NCBI RefSeq assembly: GCF_001438845.1
Contig: NZ_JQCL01000008.1
Location: 1-54,501 of the forward strand
Reading direction: 5' to 3'
Source: Lactiplantibacillus xiangfangensis
GTDB taxonomy: Bacteria; Bacillota; Bacilli; Lactobacillales; Lactobacillaceae
DNA length: 54,501 nt
Shown here: positions 34,770 through 43,737 of the stretch, in pieces
How positions within the stretch are numbered: position 1 is the first letter of the stretch
Layout of the letters: each line of letters begins with the position of its first letter
Notes under the pieces: generated by a model
Told to the model about the DNA's origin: nothing
The model's input: the letters and a program-made list of their open reading frames with translations, nothing else
Databases searched by the model: none
Translations under genes and position numbers: made by a program

Positions 34770-36350
34770 ATGAACAGCACTCCATTGAAGAAGCGGCAAC
34801 ACAAGCTTATTGAGTACGCTAACGGTCCTTCACTAGAAGAAATCAACGGCACAATTAGCGTACCCAAGGACATCGGGTTCTGGCGAACACTCCTTGCCTA
34901 CTCGGGGCCTGGTGCTTTAGTGGCAGTCGGTTATATGGATCCCGGGAACTGGTCCACTTCCATTACTGGAGGTCAAAACTTTTCATACCTGTTAATGTCC
35001 GTGATCTTGATCTCAAGTTTGATTGCGATGTTGCTCCAATACATGGCGGCTAAACTTGGTATCGTGACACAGATGGACTTGGCCCAAGCGATTCGTGCCC
35101 GCACGAGTAAATCCCTTGGGATCGTTTTATGGATTTTAACCGAATTTGCCATTATGGCAACGGACATTGCGGAAGTCATCGGTGCCGCAATCGCCCTGTA
35201 CCTTTTATTCAAGATTCCCTTAGTCATCGCAGTCTTCATTACGGTCTTTGACGTATTACTCTTGCTATTATTGACCAAAATTGGCTTCCGTAAGATTGAA
35301 GCCATCGTCGTCTGCTTAATTCTCGTTATCTTGTTAGTCTTCGTTTACCAAGTCGTCCTTTCAAGTCCCAACTGGGGGCAAGTCTTTGCTGGTCTGGTTC
35401 CTACTAGTGAAACCTTTTCCAACAGCCGGACAGTTGCCGGCATGACACCGCTAAGTGGCGCCTTAGGTATTATCGGTGCGACCGTCATGCCCCATAACTT
35501 GTACCTGCACTCAGCCATCTCACAAACCCGGAAGACTGATCACCATGATGAAGAGGCGGTTGCGCGGACCGTTAAATTTGCCAGTCTCGATTCCAACATT
35601 CAATTAACGGCCGCCTTCTTTGTCAACGCCCTACTCCTTATCACGGGAGTGGCCGTTTTCAAAACGGGTGCCGTTAAAGATCCTTCATTCTTCGGCCTGT
35701 ATCAAGCCCTCTCAAACACTGCATCCCTTAGTAACGGTGTTCTAATTAGTGTCGCTCGGTCTGGTATCTTGTCATCGCTATTTGCCGTTGCCCTGTTAGC
35801 TTCCGGGCAAAACTCCACGATCACCGGGACCTTAACTGGTCAAGTTATTATGGAAGGCTTCATCCACATGCGGATGCCACTCTGGTTACGGCGGTTAGTC
35901 ACCCGGTTATTATCCGTCATTCCCGTCCTGATCTGTGTGTTACTGACCAGTGGCAAGAGTGCGATTGACGAGCACGTGGCACTCAACGATTTAATGAATA
36001 ATTCTCAAGTCTTCTTGGCCTTTGCACTGCCATTCTCAATGCTACCGCTACTAATGATGACCGATAGTTCCGCTGAAATGGGCCAACGGTTCAAAAATAG
36101 CTGGTGGATCAAGGGGCTCGGCTGGTTCTCAGTGATTGCGCTAACCGGGTTAAACATGTACGGTCTCGCGCCACAAATTGCTGGGTTCTTCGGTGATAAC
36201 CCAACTAAGTCACAATTGGCATGGTCTAACTGGATTGCTGCTATTTTGATTGCAATTATCATTGCCCTACTCGCATGGACAATCATTGAATTACGGCGTG
36301 GCAATCAGCAGTACTTGGCACGCAAAGAACAATCTACTAGCGAATCCTAG
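34770..36350 (+). CDS. mntH: NRAMP family manganese transporter MntH
   Basis: The 526-residue protein has eleven or twelve membrane helices, the helix-1 motif MDPGNWSTS and the helix-6 motif MPHNLYLHS, which together form the metal site. It imports Mn2+ (and Fe2+, Cd2+) with protons. L. plantarum depends on very high internal manganese, using several MntH paralogues. The ATG at 34770 follows AAAGGCGG; the frame opens earlier without a ribosome site. It is convergent with a VIT-type transporter that could export or store the same metals. Confidence 0.93.
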   Translation: MNSTPLKKRQHKLIEYANGPSLEEINGTISVPKDIGFWRTLLAYSGPGALVAVGYMDPGNWSTSITGGQNFSYLLMSVILISSLIAMLLQYMAAKLGIVTQMDLAQAIRARTSKSLGIVLWILTEFAIMATDIAEVIGAAIALYLLFKIPLVIAVFITVFDVLLLLLLTKIGFRKIEAIVVCLILVILLVFVYQVVLSSPNWGQVFAGLVPTSETFSNSRTVAGMTPLSGALGIIGATVMPHNLYLHSAISQTRKTDHHDEEAVARTVKFASLDSNIQLTAAFFVNALLLITGVAVFKTGAVKDPSFFGLYQALSNTASLSNGVLISVARSGILSSLFAVALLASGQNSTITGTLTGQVIMEGFIHMRMPLWLRRLVTRLLSVIPVLICVLLTSGKSAIDEHVALNDLMNNSQVFLAFALPFSMLPLLMMTDSSAEMGQRFKNSWWIKGLGWFSVIALTGLNMYGLAPQIAGFFGDNPTKSQLAWSNWIAAILIAIIIALLAWTIIELRRGNQQYLARKEQSTSES

Positions 36351-36355
36351 CCAAA

Positions 36356-36395
36356 TGAAAAAGGCGTTGCGATAAAAATCACAACGCCTTTTTCA
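36356..36395. terminator. Bidirectional terminator between mntH and the VIT gene
   Basis: GAAAAAGGCGTTG and CAACGCCTTTTTC flank a 12-base loop, giving T runs on both strands between convergent genes. Confidence 0.9.
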
Positions 36396-36419
36396 TTTAT
36401 AAATATTAGTATTTGATAT

Positions 36420-37019
36420 TTAAACAGCGCCGCCTAATAACGACCCCATGACAAAGGTGACAAAAGCCGTGACCAAGCCAATCGTAATGTTACGCAACAC
36501 CACTTTGCGAATCGAGATTGCCCCCCGTTGCGCACTAATTGTCGCGTTTAACGTTAATGCAATCACCATGGCAATCAGCGTGTTCGTTAATCGCCATGCT
36601 GGCGTTGACAAACTGATGGCCAAAAGTGGAATCAGGGCCCCCAGCATGAACGAGACAAATGACATAACCGCCGCATGTAACGGATTCATTAAGTCGATCT
36701 CTTGAATTTTAGTCTGATAAGCTTCAGAGTTTCGAGATTCTGGTGCGATTTGATTATTTAAACAGCTGACTTGAACGTCTTTTTGTGCACTTACCGAGAC
36801 GTATTCGCCACCAGCCATGGAGCAAGCGCCTGCAAGCATTCCAGAGATCCCACTGATAAACAATGTTTGATTGCTCATATTTGCGCCCACCGCGCCCAAT
36901 ACAATTCCTGAAACCGAGATAATCCCATCGTTTGCCCCCAAAATACCGGCGCGCAAGACGTTCAGTCGATCCCAAAAGTGAAAGTAGCGCGTCTGAAAAC
37001 GTTTAATAATTGTTAACAT
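36420..37019 (-). CDS. VIT1/CCC1 family metal transporter
   Basis: The 199-residue protein has the family opening LRAGILGANDGIISVSGIVLGV-like segment, GACSMAGGEYVSVSAQKD after helix 2, a charged cytoplasmic metal-binding stretch and three C-terminal helices. VIT/CCC1 proteins move Fe2+ or Mn2+ out of the cytoplasm. It is somewhat shorter than the usual 225-230 residues. Its place opposite mntH suggests a role in balancing manganese or iron. Confidence 0.88.
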   Translation of the reverse strand: MLTIIKRFQTRYFHFWDRLNVLRAGILGANDGIISVSGIVLGAVGANMSNQTLFISGISGMLAGACSMAGGEYVSVSAQKDVQVSCLNNQIAPESRNSEAYQTKIQEIDLMNPLHAAVMSFVSFMLGALIPLLAISLSTPAWRLTNTLIAMVIALTLNATISAQRGAISIRKVVLRNITIGLVTAFVTFVMGSLLGGAV

Positions 37020-37054
37020 TGTTATTCAATCCTTCCATATCCCCAGTATGATGC

Positions 37055-37090
37055 CAAAAAGGGTTGGGGCACGTGCTCCAACCCTTTTTG
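37055..37090 (-). terminator. Terminator of the nrdDG operon
   Basis: AAAAAGGGTTGGAGCAC pairs with GTGCCCCAACCC and is followed by T5 on the minus strand. Confidence 0.85.
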
Positions 37091-37241
37091 TTTAACGATC
37101 GTGTTTTTGCTTATCGTGCCTAGTGTCATTTTATTAGTTTTACTTGAATGTTGATAATTGAGCAAATTCAAACCGGCATATAAACAGCCATCTTTGAAAA
37201 CGCTGTCATACCTTAAGCCTTATTATACACGACTAATTTGC

Positions 37242-37790
37242 TTAACGCACTAGCTTATCCCAAATAACCACTTGACCACTAGCTAACGACTTAGGGACGT
37301 CGATAATTCGCTGATTAGAACTTCCACGAAATTGCAATTTTAGGTCCATTTTGTCTTTCAAAAAGCGCCCATCGACTAGAATATCAATTAATGACAACAT
37401 TTTTAATTTATCTTCAGAATCCTTTTGTAGCTCTTCCCACGTATAGCCGGACCACGACCAGATGTCCTTATCATGGCCAAATTCTTGGCGGACGCGTTCG
37501 CAAATTCGAATCCCAACTTGCGTATTTAAGAACGGTTCACCGCCTAATAGTGTCAATCCCTGAACATAATCTTGACTTAAATCTTCAATGATTTGGTCTT
37601 CCAAGTCTTGGGTATACGGTTGCCCATAATGGAAATTCTGCGCAGCGACGTTGTAACAACCCGGACAATGAAACGGACAGCCACTCAAATAGAGACTACA
37701 CCGGACCCCTTCACCATCAACAAAATTAAACGCCTTATAATCAGCAACGTATTGTTCACTTAAGTCCTCTGCCAGCCATTCTTTGGGCAT
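37242..37790 (-). CDS. nrdG: Anaerobic ribonucleotide reductase activating enzyme NrdG
   Basis: This 182-residue radical-SAM enzyme has the 4Fe-4S ligands Cys38, Cys42 and Cys45 (GCPFHCPGC), with Cys31 upstream, and the GGEPF motif for S-adenosylmethionine binding. It creates the glycyl radical on NrdD. The ATG at 37790 follows GAAAGGA and overlaps the nrdD end by 35 bases; the ATG at 37823 would overlap by 68. Coupled translation with nrdD is expected. Confidence 0.93.
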   Translation of the reverse strand: MPKEWLAEDLSEQYVADYKAFNFVDGEGVRCSLYLSGCPFHCPGCYNVAAQNFHYGQPYTQDLEDQIIEDLSQDYVQGLTLLGGEPFLNTQVGIRICERVRQEFGHDKDIWSWSGYTWEELQKDSEDKLKMLSLIDILVDGRFLKDKMDLKLQFRGSSNQRIIDVPKSLASGQVVIWDKLVR

Positions 37791-39978
37791 CGGATTGTTT
37801 GGTCCTTTCGTAGCGCGCGGCATTCTTAATCATCTCCGAAGACATATTTTTAGCACGGGACGCGATTTCAACGTGACGCCCGTGAACCATTGGGCGCTGT
37901 TGCGGATTACCTAAGTATCCACACGTCCGTTTAACAACATCACAATATTTGGGGTCATGGTTGCCACATTCAGGGCAAACAAACCCGCGGGCGGTTGCGG
38001 TAAACTCGCCCTTAAACCCACATTTAAAGCACTGATCAATCGCCGTATTGGTCCCTAAGTAGCCCACGTGATCGTAAGCCCAGTCCCAAACCGCTTCTAG
38101 GGCTTTCGGGTTTTGAGTCAAGTTAGGATATTCACAGTAGTGGATGAAACCACCCGAAGCGTATTTTGGAAAACGTTCTTCCAACGTGAGCTTTTCAAAT
38201 GGTGTTGGGTGCTTGCGAACATCGTAGTGAAAACTATTCGTGTAGTACTCCTTGTCCGTAATATCAGCGACCTTACCGAATTTAGCAATGTCATCACGGC
38301 AGAACGTGTCCGTTAACGATTCAGCGGGTGTGGAATACAAACTGTAGTGATAGCCACTTTCCTTAGCCCACTGCGCACACTTGTCCCGCAACGCCTTAAC
38401 CACATCTTCGGCAAACGTTAACGCGTGCTCATCTTTTTCCCAATCCGGGCCAAAGAACGTCGTGCAAACTTCGTATAAACCGATGTAACCTAAGGAAACC
38501 GTCGCCCGCTGATTCTTGAAGAGGTCGTCCACGTTCCCACCGGCAGGTAGCCGTTTGCCAAACGCCCCGTACATGTAAAGTAACGGTGCGTTTTCGGGCT
38601 TAGCTTCCTTCGTACGTTCAACGCGGTAAGCCAACGCTTGGTGACACGTCGCCATGCGTTCGTCAAAAATTTCCCAGAACAAGCCCTGATCCCCATGCGC
38701 GGATAAGGCAATCCGTGGCAAATTAACGGTCACAACGCCCAGGTTCATCCGACCGGAGTTGACTTCACGGCCATTTTCATCTTTCCAACCTTGCAGGAAG
38801 GAACGGCACCCCATTGGTGTCTTAAAGCTCCCCGTCAATTCTTTGATTTTATCGTACATCAAAAGATCGGGGTACATCCGCTTAGTGGCACACTCAATTG
38901 CCAACTCTTTAATATCGTAATTAGGATCATCAGGACTTAAGTTAAGTCCCCGCTTCATGGTGAAAATCAACTTAGGGAAAATTGCCGTCCGTTGTTCCTT
39001 ACCAAGCCCCTTAATCCGAATCTGTAAAATGGCCCGTTGAATTTCACGTTCAATCCAGCTCGTTCCCAGGCCAAAGTTAACCGTCGTAAACGGCGTTTGT
39101 CCCTGTGATGAGTAGAGCGTGTTGATCTCGTATTCCAACGCCTGCATTGCATCATAAATGTCTTTTTTCGTTTTTGTCTTGGCATAAGCGTTCCGCTGAT
39201 CTTCAGCGACCCACTTTTCAGCATCCTTCATGTGCTTTTGGAAGTTGATTTCAGCATAGGGTGCCAACAACTGATCCACCCGGTTAGCGGAACACCCGCC
39301 ATACTGAAGGGATGCCACGTTGGCAATAATCTGGGCCATTTGCGCCGTTGCCGTTTGAATAGAACGCGGCGAAACGACCTCGGCATTGCCAATCTTATAG
39401 CCGTTTTTAAACATTCCGTCAAAATCAATCAAGCAACAGTTGGTTTCAGGCGTGACGGGTGAATAGTCCAAGTCGTGCCAGTGCAAGTCACCACGTAAAT
39501 GGGCCTTAGCCACAATATCTGGTAGCATTTTTAGCCCGAGTGCCCGGCTAGCTGCGCCGGCTTCAAGGTCCCGTTGCGTATTAAAGACGGTACTATCCTT
39601 ATTGGCGTTTTCGTGAACCACGTCGGCATCCCGATTAAACAGTTTTTCAATCCGCCCCTTAACGTTCGTTGCGGCCGCAAATCTTTCCTGCTCCGCAATA
39701 AAATAATCCTGATACCGCTTGGCAGCATCCGTGAATCCGAGGTCGTTAAAAATGGCGATGAGTGCGGGACGTAACTCACGCGTTTCCACCTGATCGGATT
39801 GGTGATAGTGCGCCACAATCGCTTCTTTTACCGCTTCTTGGTCCTTGGGATCCTCTAATAATTGTGCCAAAACAAAGTTAATTTTATAAGGGTGAAACTT
39901 GGTTTGCGTTCCGCCCCGTTTGATTACGGGTAAGGTTCTTAATTGGTCTAAAATATCACCTGTTGACGTTGTTAACAT
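37756..39978 (-). CDS. nrdD: Anaerobic (class III) ribonucleoside triphosphate reductase NrdD
   Basis: The 740-residue enzyme has an N-terminal ATP cone (VIKRGGTQTKFHPYKIN), the ten-stranded barrel, a zinc knuckle CFKCGFKG...CPECG near 650-680 and the glycyl-radical motif RTCGYLG with Gly near 687. It reduces NTPs to dNTPs without oxygen. The tail after the radical loop is about 53 residues and overlaps nrdG. The ATG at 39978 follows GGGG; the GTG four codons earlier overlaps that site. A Fur-like and an NrdR-like box lie upstream. Confidence 0.95.
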   Translation of the reverse strand: MLTTSTGDILDQLRTLPVIKRGGTQTKFHPYKINFVLAQLLEDPKDQEAVKEAIVAHYHQSDQVETRELRPALIAIFNDLGFTDAAKRYQDYFIAEQERFAAATNVKGRIEKLFNRDADVVHENANKDSTVFNTQRDLEAGAASRALGLKMLPDIVAKAHLRGDLHWHDLDYSPVTPETNCCLIDFDGMFKNGYKIGNAEVVSPRSIQTATAQMAQIIANVASLQYGGCSANRVDQLLAPYAEINFQKHMKDAEKWVAEDQRNAYAKTKTKKDIYDAMQALEYEINTLYSSQGQTPFTTVNFGLGTSWIEREIQRAILQIRIKGLGKEQRTAIFPKLIFTMKRGLNLSPDDPNYDIKELAIECATKRMYPDLLMYDKIKELTGSFKTPMGCRSFLQGWKDENGREVNSGRMNLGVVTVNLPRIALSAHGDQGLFWEIFDERMATCHQALAYRVERTKEAKPENAPLLYMYGAFGKRLPAGGNVDDLFKNQRATVSLGYIGLYEVCTTFFGPDWEKDEHALTFAEDVVKALRDKCAQWAKESGYHYSLYSTPAESLTDTFCRDDIAKFGKVADITDKEYYTNSFHYDVRKHPTPFEKLTLEERFPKYASGGFIHYCEYPNLTQNPKALEAVWDWAYDHVGYLGTNTAIDQCFKCGFKGEFTATARGFVCPECGNHDPKYCDVVKRTCGYLGNPQQRPMVHGRHVEIASRAKNMSSEMIKNAARYERTKQSDAQRMAGRGLK

Positions 39979-40046
39979 GCGTATCCCCACTTTTTAAATT
40001 TATAGTTTAAAGGTTGACCTTGATAAACTGGTCATCATTGCCGCTA

Positions 40047-40061
40047 TGATAACGATTATCG
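40047..40061. promoter_or_regulatory. Fur-family box candidate upstream of nrdD
   Basis: TGATAACGATTATCG matches the 7-1-7 Fur consensus TGATAATnATTATCA at 12 of 14 specified positions. It lies 69 bp before the nrdD start. Fur, PerR and Zur boxes are similar, so the regulator cannot be chosen from sequence. Confidence 0.4.
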
Positions 40062-40139
40062 CTATTGGGGTCTTTTCAGCCTTTAGTTTATGTATCATTA
40101 AAGTACCGCTACAACCAATGGTACTAGTTGTTGTAAGTA

Positions 40140-40155
40140 ACACTATATATAGTAG
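40140..40155. promoter_or_regulatory. NrdR box candidate upstream of nrdD
   Basis: ACACTATATATAGTAG matches the NrdR consensus acaCwAtATaTwGtgt except at the last bases. It lies about 160 bp before nrdD. NrdR boxes usually come in pairs and I find only one. The rest of 39979-40532 holds the promoter of the lipoprotein gene (TATAAT at about 40479) and no gene. Confidence 0.45.
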
Positions 40156-40532
40156 CCTATTCTGGCCAAAAAGCCATCCTAGGTCAGGGGCCTTAAATTT
40201 ATTTGTGCTCAACAAACGTCCTTGCTAACAACGTTTGCTCATTCTAAGCCACTTTTAAAATTATCTTTTGTATCATTTCGTATATAAAATGGGAATTTTT
40301 AATCAAGTTCGTTAACCATCGAACAACGTCTGTTCCCGTCTGCTTTCAATCTTTTTTCATAGTGAAATTTAGCGGGATTCAATCGTGCTAAATTAGTCTT
40401 AAAACAATTCAATTAAAAATGACCCAACCAAAGTATAAAAATTAATCGCATCAGTTTAACTTAACTGTCACTTTCGTTATAATAGAACTTATGTCTTAAT
40501 AACGGGAATTAGGACGCTGGAGGAGATTATGT

Positions 40533-41009
40533 ATGCAAAAAATATGGGGATTCGGAATGGCGATTGCACTAACCGGATTAATTGCAGGGTGCCAATCAAC
40601 ACCCCGTCATACGGTTCGCACGGTGCAAACGACTAAGTCAACGGTCAACGCAGTCAGTCGTTATAGCGCCGCCGACTTTATGGGGCGCTGGGTCAGTCCA
40701 AGACCAGCGACAAGTGTCTACTTAAACACACACCATCAATTGGTCATGTTCCGCCGCAATCAGCACACGATTCGGGAACACTTCACTATTAAACTGGTCA
40801 ATAACCGGGCGACTTTAACGGTTAATAATCACCACGCAATTAAATTAGATTTAGATGATGCTAATAATATGACCATACACCAAAATAACCTGACGACGAA
40901 ATTAACTAAGGATCCCAACTGGTCAGCACAACGCAGTGAGATTCCAACTAACCGAACCGTCGCTCTAAAAAAATCTAGTCTGACCCCTGCGTTTAAACCT
41001 AGCTACTAA
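40533..41009 (+). CDS. Small lipoprotein of unknown function
   Basis: The 158-residue protein has a signal peptide with lipobox LIAGC (Cys20), a Thr-rich linker and a basic beta-rich domain starting SAADFMGRWVSPRPATSVYL, a pattern like lipocalin-type or DUF-style small lipoproteins that measure a GxW fold. I do not recognise the family. GGAGGAG lies seven bases before the ATG. It is monocistronic between nrdD and a terminator. Confidence 0.75.
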   Translation: MQKIWGFGMAIALTGLIAGCQSTPRHTVRTVQTTKSTVNAVSRYSAADFMGRWVSPRPATSVYLNTHHQLVMFRRNQHTIREHFTIKLVNNRATLTVNNHHAIKLDLDDANNMTIHQNNLTTKLTKDPNWSAQRSEIPTNRTVALKKSSLTPAFKPSY

Positions 41010-41027
41010 CGCACCGCACGGGTTAGC

Positions 41028-41067
41028 AAAAAAACGTTTGCGAATTTTTATCGCAAACGTTTTTTAA
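41028..41067. terminator. Bidirectional terminator after the lipoprotein gene
   Basis: AAACGTTTGCGA and TCGCAAACGTTT flank a seven-base loop, with A7 before and T6 after. Confidence 0.9.
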
Positions 41068-41105
41068 TTCCACTATTTTTAATTTTTAGGTCAAAAGACA
41101 ATTCA

Positions 41106-43055
41106 CTAATGACTATCCAACGCTTTTTCAGTCCGCATTTTATCGGAAAAGCCAAAGAAGTAAACGGCCACCATGGCAATCAAAAGCGTCCCGTAATGAG
41201 AAATCAAGTAACCATAAAAATTACTACCAATTCCAACGTCAGGTGTAATAAACGCTGGAAATCCAATTAGAGCACCGGATAACGCGTAGTTATTGACCCG
41301 TAGTAATCCCGTCAATAATCCACCTAACGCACTGGCAATGCTGCCGACAATGAAGACCCGCTTATACTTCAAGTTGACCCCGTAAATTGCCGGTTCGGTA
41401 ACTCCACAAAATGCTGAGACGGCCGCAGCTAATGATAATCGTTTTAACTTACGATGGCGGGTCTTTAAAGCAACGGCTAACGCGGCACCACCCTGCGCGA
41501 CCATTGTCACTGAAATGAGTGCGTTTAAGTAACTGTGACCATTAGTCGCCAAATCGTTGACCACAATTGGGACGAGGCCCCAGTGCAACCCAAAAATCAC
41601 CATCAACTGATAGAGGCCCCCAACGACGAGTCCGGATAGTGCGGGACTGAAATTATACGTCGCAAGGATGGCGTCGGCTAAGACCTGACTGACAACCGTC
41701 ATCAGGGGACCGACGATTCCCAAAATCACTAACCCTAAAACTAACGCTTCGATGATTGGTGAAAAGACGCCCCGTAAAGCAACTGGCAACAGTTTTTTCA
41801 ACCCTTTTTCAACGTAAACACCTAACCAGGCCGCAAGAATAATGGGAAAGACTGAGGCGGAATAAGTCATCAGGTGGACTGGCAATCCAAATACCGTAAT
41901 TTGAGCAGTCGCCGCCTTACCTGCCGCACTAATTAACGACGGGTAAACTAGAATTCCCCCGACCACCGCTAAGACAATGGGATTCGAGCCTAAGCGTTTC
42001 GCCGCTGTAAACCCTAAGATAATCGGCAAAAAGTAAAACACCGCGTCGCCCACCGCGTTGAGTACCATGTACGTCCCATCCGTTGGGTTCAAAATTTTGA
42101 ATCCCGTAAGTGCCGCCAGAATCCCCTTTAGAATCCCGGAACCCGCTAAGATACCGATCACCGGAATCATCGAAGCGGTCATCACGCCAATGAGACTGTT
42201 CAAGCTTTGTTTAATTACCCCTAACAACGATTTCGACTTTTGCTTAGGTGGTTCGACCACGGCTTCAGTGTTCTCACCCATAAATTGCGGTCCTAATTGG
42301 GCCATCACAGCATCGTAGACGTCATTCACGGCGGACCCAATCACCACTTGCAACTGGTCAGCCGCGTGCGCCACGTCAATCACTCCCGACAATTCGGTCA
42401 ACTGGGTCCGCTGCACCAATGTCTCATCTTTCAAATAAAACCGTAGCCGCGTAATACAGTGGATCACACTGGTGACGTTGTCTCGTCCACCGACCCCTTG
42501 AATAATTTGCGTCGCTAACTGAGTGTACGCTCCCGTTTGTCCAGTAGCCGAACTTGTCATGGCTGGTGAAGCTTCTTCTAAAGTCGTCACCATCGCTACC
42601 GGCACGTGCGGTTGCACCAACCCCGCTTCTGATTTTAAGAAAAGCTGCGCCTGTAGGGCCGTACTATTAGTCACAACCGTTATAACGGTCGGTACTTTAT
42701 GTACTTCCTTGATCATCGTCAAATCCATTCTCACCAGGACTTGTCCCGCCACAACTTGCTCGCCCACTTTGACCATGAGTTCAAAAGGACGACCATCAAG
42801 TTCGACCGTGTCGATACCCAAATGTAATAACACTTCCACCCCAGTTACCGTTCTAAGACCGACCGCGTGCTTGGTTTTAGCTACCATGGTCACTTTGCCA
42901 CTGACCGGTGCGTAGACTCGTCCATCAGTTGGTTCAATCGCAAAGCCAACCCCCATCAGCCCCTGCGAAAAGACTGGATCATCCATTACTTTTAACTCAT
43001 GTAACCGTCCCGCGACCGGCGCGCACAGCGTTGTCATAACTGTTTCTGCCGCCAT
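41106..43055 (-). CDS. PTS glucoside-family permease, EIIA-EIIB-EIIC fusion
   Basis: The 649-residue protein has a glucose-type EIIA domain first (His78 in EVLLHLGID), then EIIB (Cys200 in SVIHCITRLRF) and an EIIC membrane domain (about 275-640, with GVTEPAIYGVN). It phosphorylates a glucoside or disaccharide during uptake. The order A-B-C differs from the common B-C-A of beta-glucoside permeases. GGAGG lies nine bases before ATG 43055; the ATG at 43064 abuts it. No glycosidase or antiterminator gene is adjacent, so the sugar cannot be inferred from context. Confidence 0.9.
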   Translation of the reverse strand: MAAETVMTTLCAPVAGRLHELKVMDDPVFSQGLMGVGFAIEPTDGRVYAPVSGKVTMVAKTKHAVGLRTVTGVEVLLHLGIDTVELDGRPFELMVKVGEQVVAGQVLVRMDLTMIKEVHKVPTVITVVTNSTALQAQLFLKSEAGLVQPHVPVAMVTTLEEASPAMTSSATGQTGAYTQLATQIIQGVGGRDNVTSVIHCITRLRFYLKDETLVQRTQLTELSGVIDVAHAADQLQVVIGSAVNDVYDAVMAQLGPQFMGENTEAVVEPPKQKSKSLLGVIKQSLNSLIGVMTASMIPVIGILAGSGILKGILAALTGFKILNPTDGTYMVLNAVGDAVFYFLPIILGFTAAKRLGSNPIVLAVVGGILVYPSLISAAGKAATAQITVFGLPVHLMTYSASVFPIILAAWLGVYVEKGLKKLLPVALRGVFSPIIEALVLGLVILGIVGPLMTVVSQVLADAILATYNFSPALSGLVVGGLYQLMVIFGLHWGLVPIVVNDLATNGHSYLNALISVTMVAQGGAALAVALKTRHRKLKRLSLAAAVSAFCGVTEPAIYGVNLKYKRVFIVGSIASALGGLLTGLLRVNNYALSGALIGFPAFITPDVGIGSNFYGYLISHYGTLLIAMVAVYFFGFSDKMRTEKALDSH

Positions 43056-43081
43056 CTTGCTCATCCTCCATTTTTTGAACT

Positions 43082-43095
43082 TGTTATCGTTTTAT
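43082..43095. promoter_or_regulatory. Weak cre-like site before the PTS gene
   Basis: On the minus strand ATAAAACGATAACA matches the cre consensus apart from the first two bases. It lies about 27 bp upstream of the start codon. Carbon catabolite control of this permease would be expected, but the match is partial. Confidence 0.3.
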
Positions 43096-43243
43096 TTTGA
43101 TCGCACTACTATCTAAATTGTTTTCTATTAAGCAACCAGCTTTATTACTTTGGTTACAGCCCGCTCGATTTGATTTTAACGAACATTTCATACTTTGAAC
43201 ACCATTTCACATTTATTGATAGGTCACCTTACTAACTAAGAAC

Positions 43244-43273
43244 TTGCGCGATGTCACGTAAAACTTCTATAAT
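43244..43273 (+). promoter_or_regulatory. Promoter of the deformylase-apbE unit
   Basis: TTGCGC (43244-43249), 18 bases and TATAAT (43268-43273) lie 28 bp before the start codon. Confidence 0.6.
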
Positions 43274-43301
43274 GAAAGCATTATCAAGAGGAGGCTTTTT
43301 C

Positions 43302-43712
43302 ATGATCAAACCCGTTGTCCACGACCCAGCGGCGTTACAAACACCAGCGCAAGCTGCGACCCGTGCTGATTTGCCAACCGTTACCAACTTACTAGACACA
43401 CTTTCAGCGAATAGCGATTCCTGCGTTGGGATGGCCGCCAACATGATTGGCGTCAACAAACGCATCATTGTCGTTCAAATGGGACCATTAGCCGTTCCAA
43501 TGATCAATCCTCAAATCATTAACAAGACCGGATCTTATCAGACGAGCGAAGGGTGTTTATCCTTAAGCGGTGAACGGCCGACAACGCGTTATCACCAGAT
43601 TACGGTCAAGTTCGTTAACCAGAATTTTGCCCCCCAACAACAGACTTTTCGTGACTTCGTTGCCCAAATCATTCAACACGAAGTCGATCATTGTAACGGT
43701 ATCCTAATTTAA
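43302..43712 (+). CDS. Short peptide deformylase-like protein
   Basis: The 136-residue protein has motif 2 EGCLS with Cys85 and motif 3 QHEVDH with His126, Glu127 and His130, the full metal site of peptide deformylase. Motif 1 reads GMAANM (43-48) instead of GxGLAAxQ, so the Gln that positions the substrate is missing. It is shorter than housekeeping deformylases (about 185 residues). It is probably a second, specialised deformylase; the main def gene should be elsewhere. GAGGAGG lies seven bases before the ATG at 43302. apbE follows after 25 bases. Confidence 0.8.
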   Translation: MIKPVVHDPAALQTPAQAATRADLPTVTNLLDTLSANSDSCVGMAANMIGVNKRIIVVQMGPLAVPMINPQIINKTGSYQTSEGCLSLSGERPTTRYHQITVKFVNQNFAPQQQTFRDFVAQIIQHEVDHCNGILI

Positions 43713-43737
43713 TTTTCCACAGATTGGACGGATTTTG

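Noticed and set aside
40000-40228. Short ORFs on both strands upstream of nrdD
   Set aside because: They overlap the regulatory region, lack ribosome sites and show no recognisable protein pattern.
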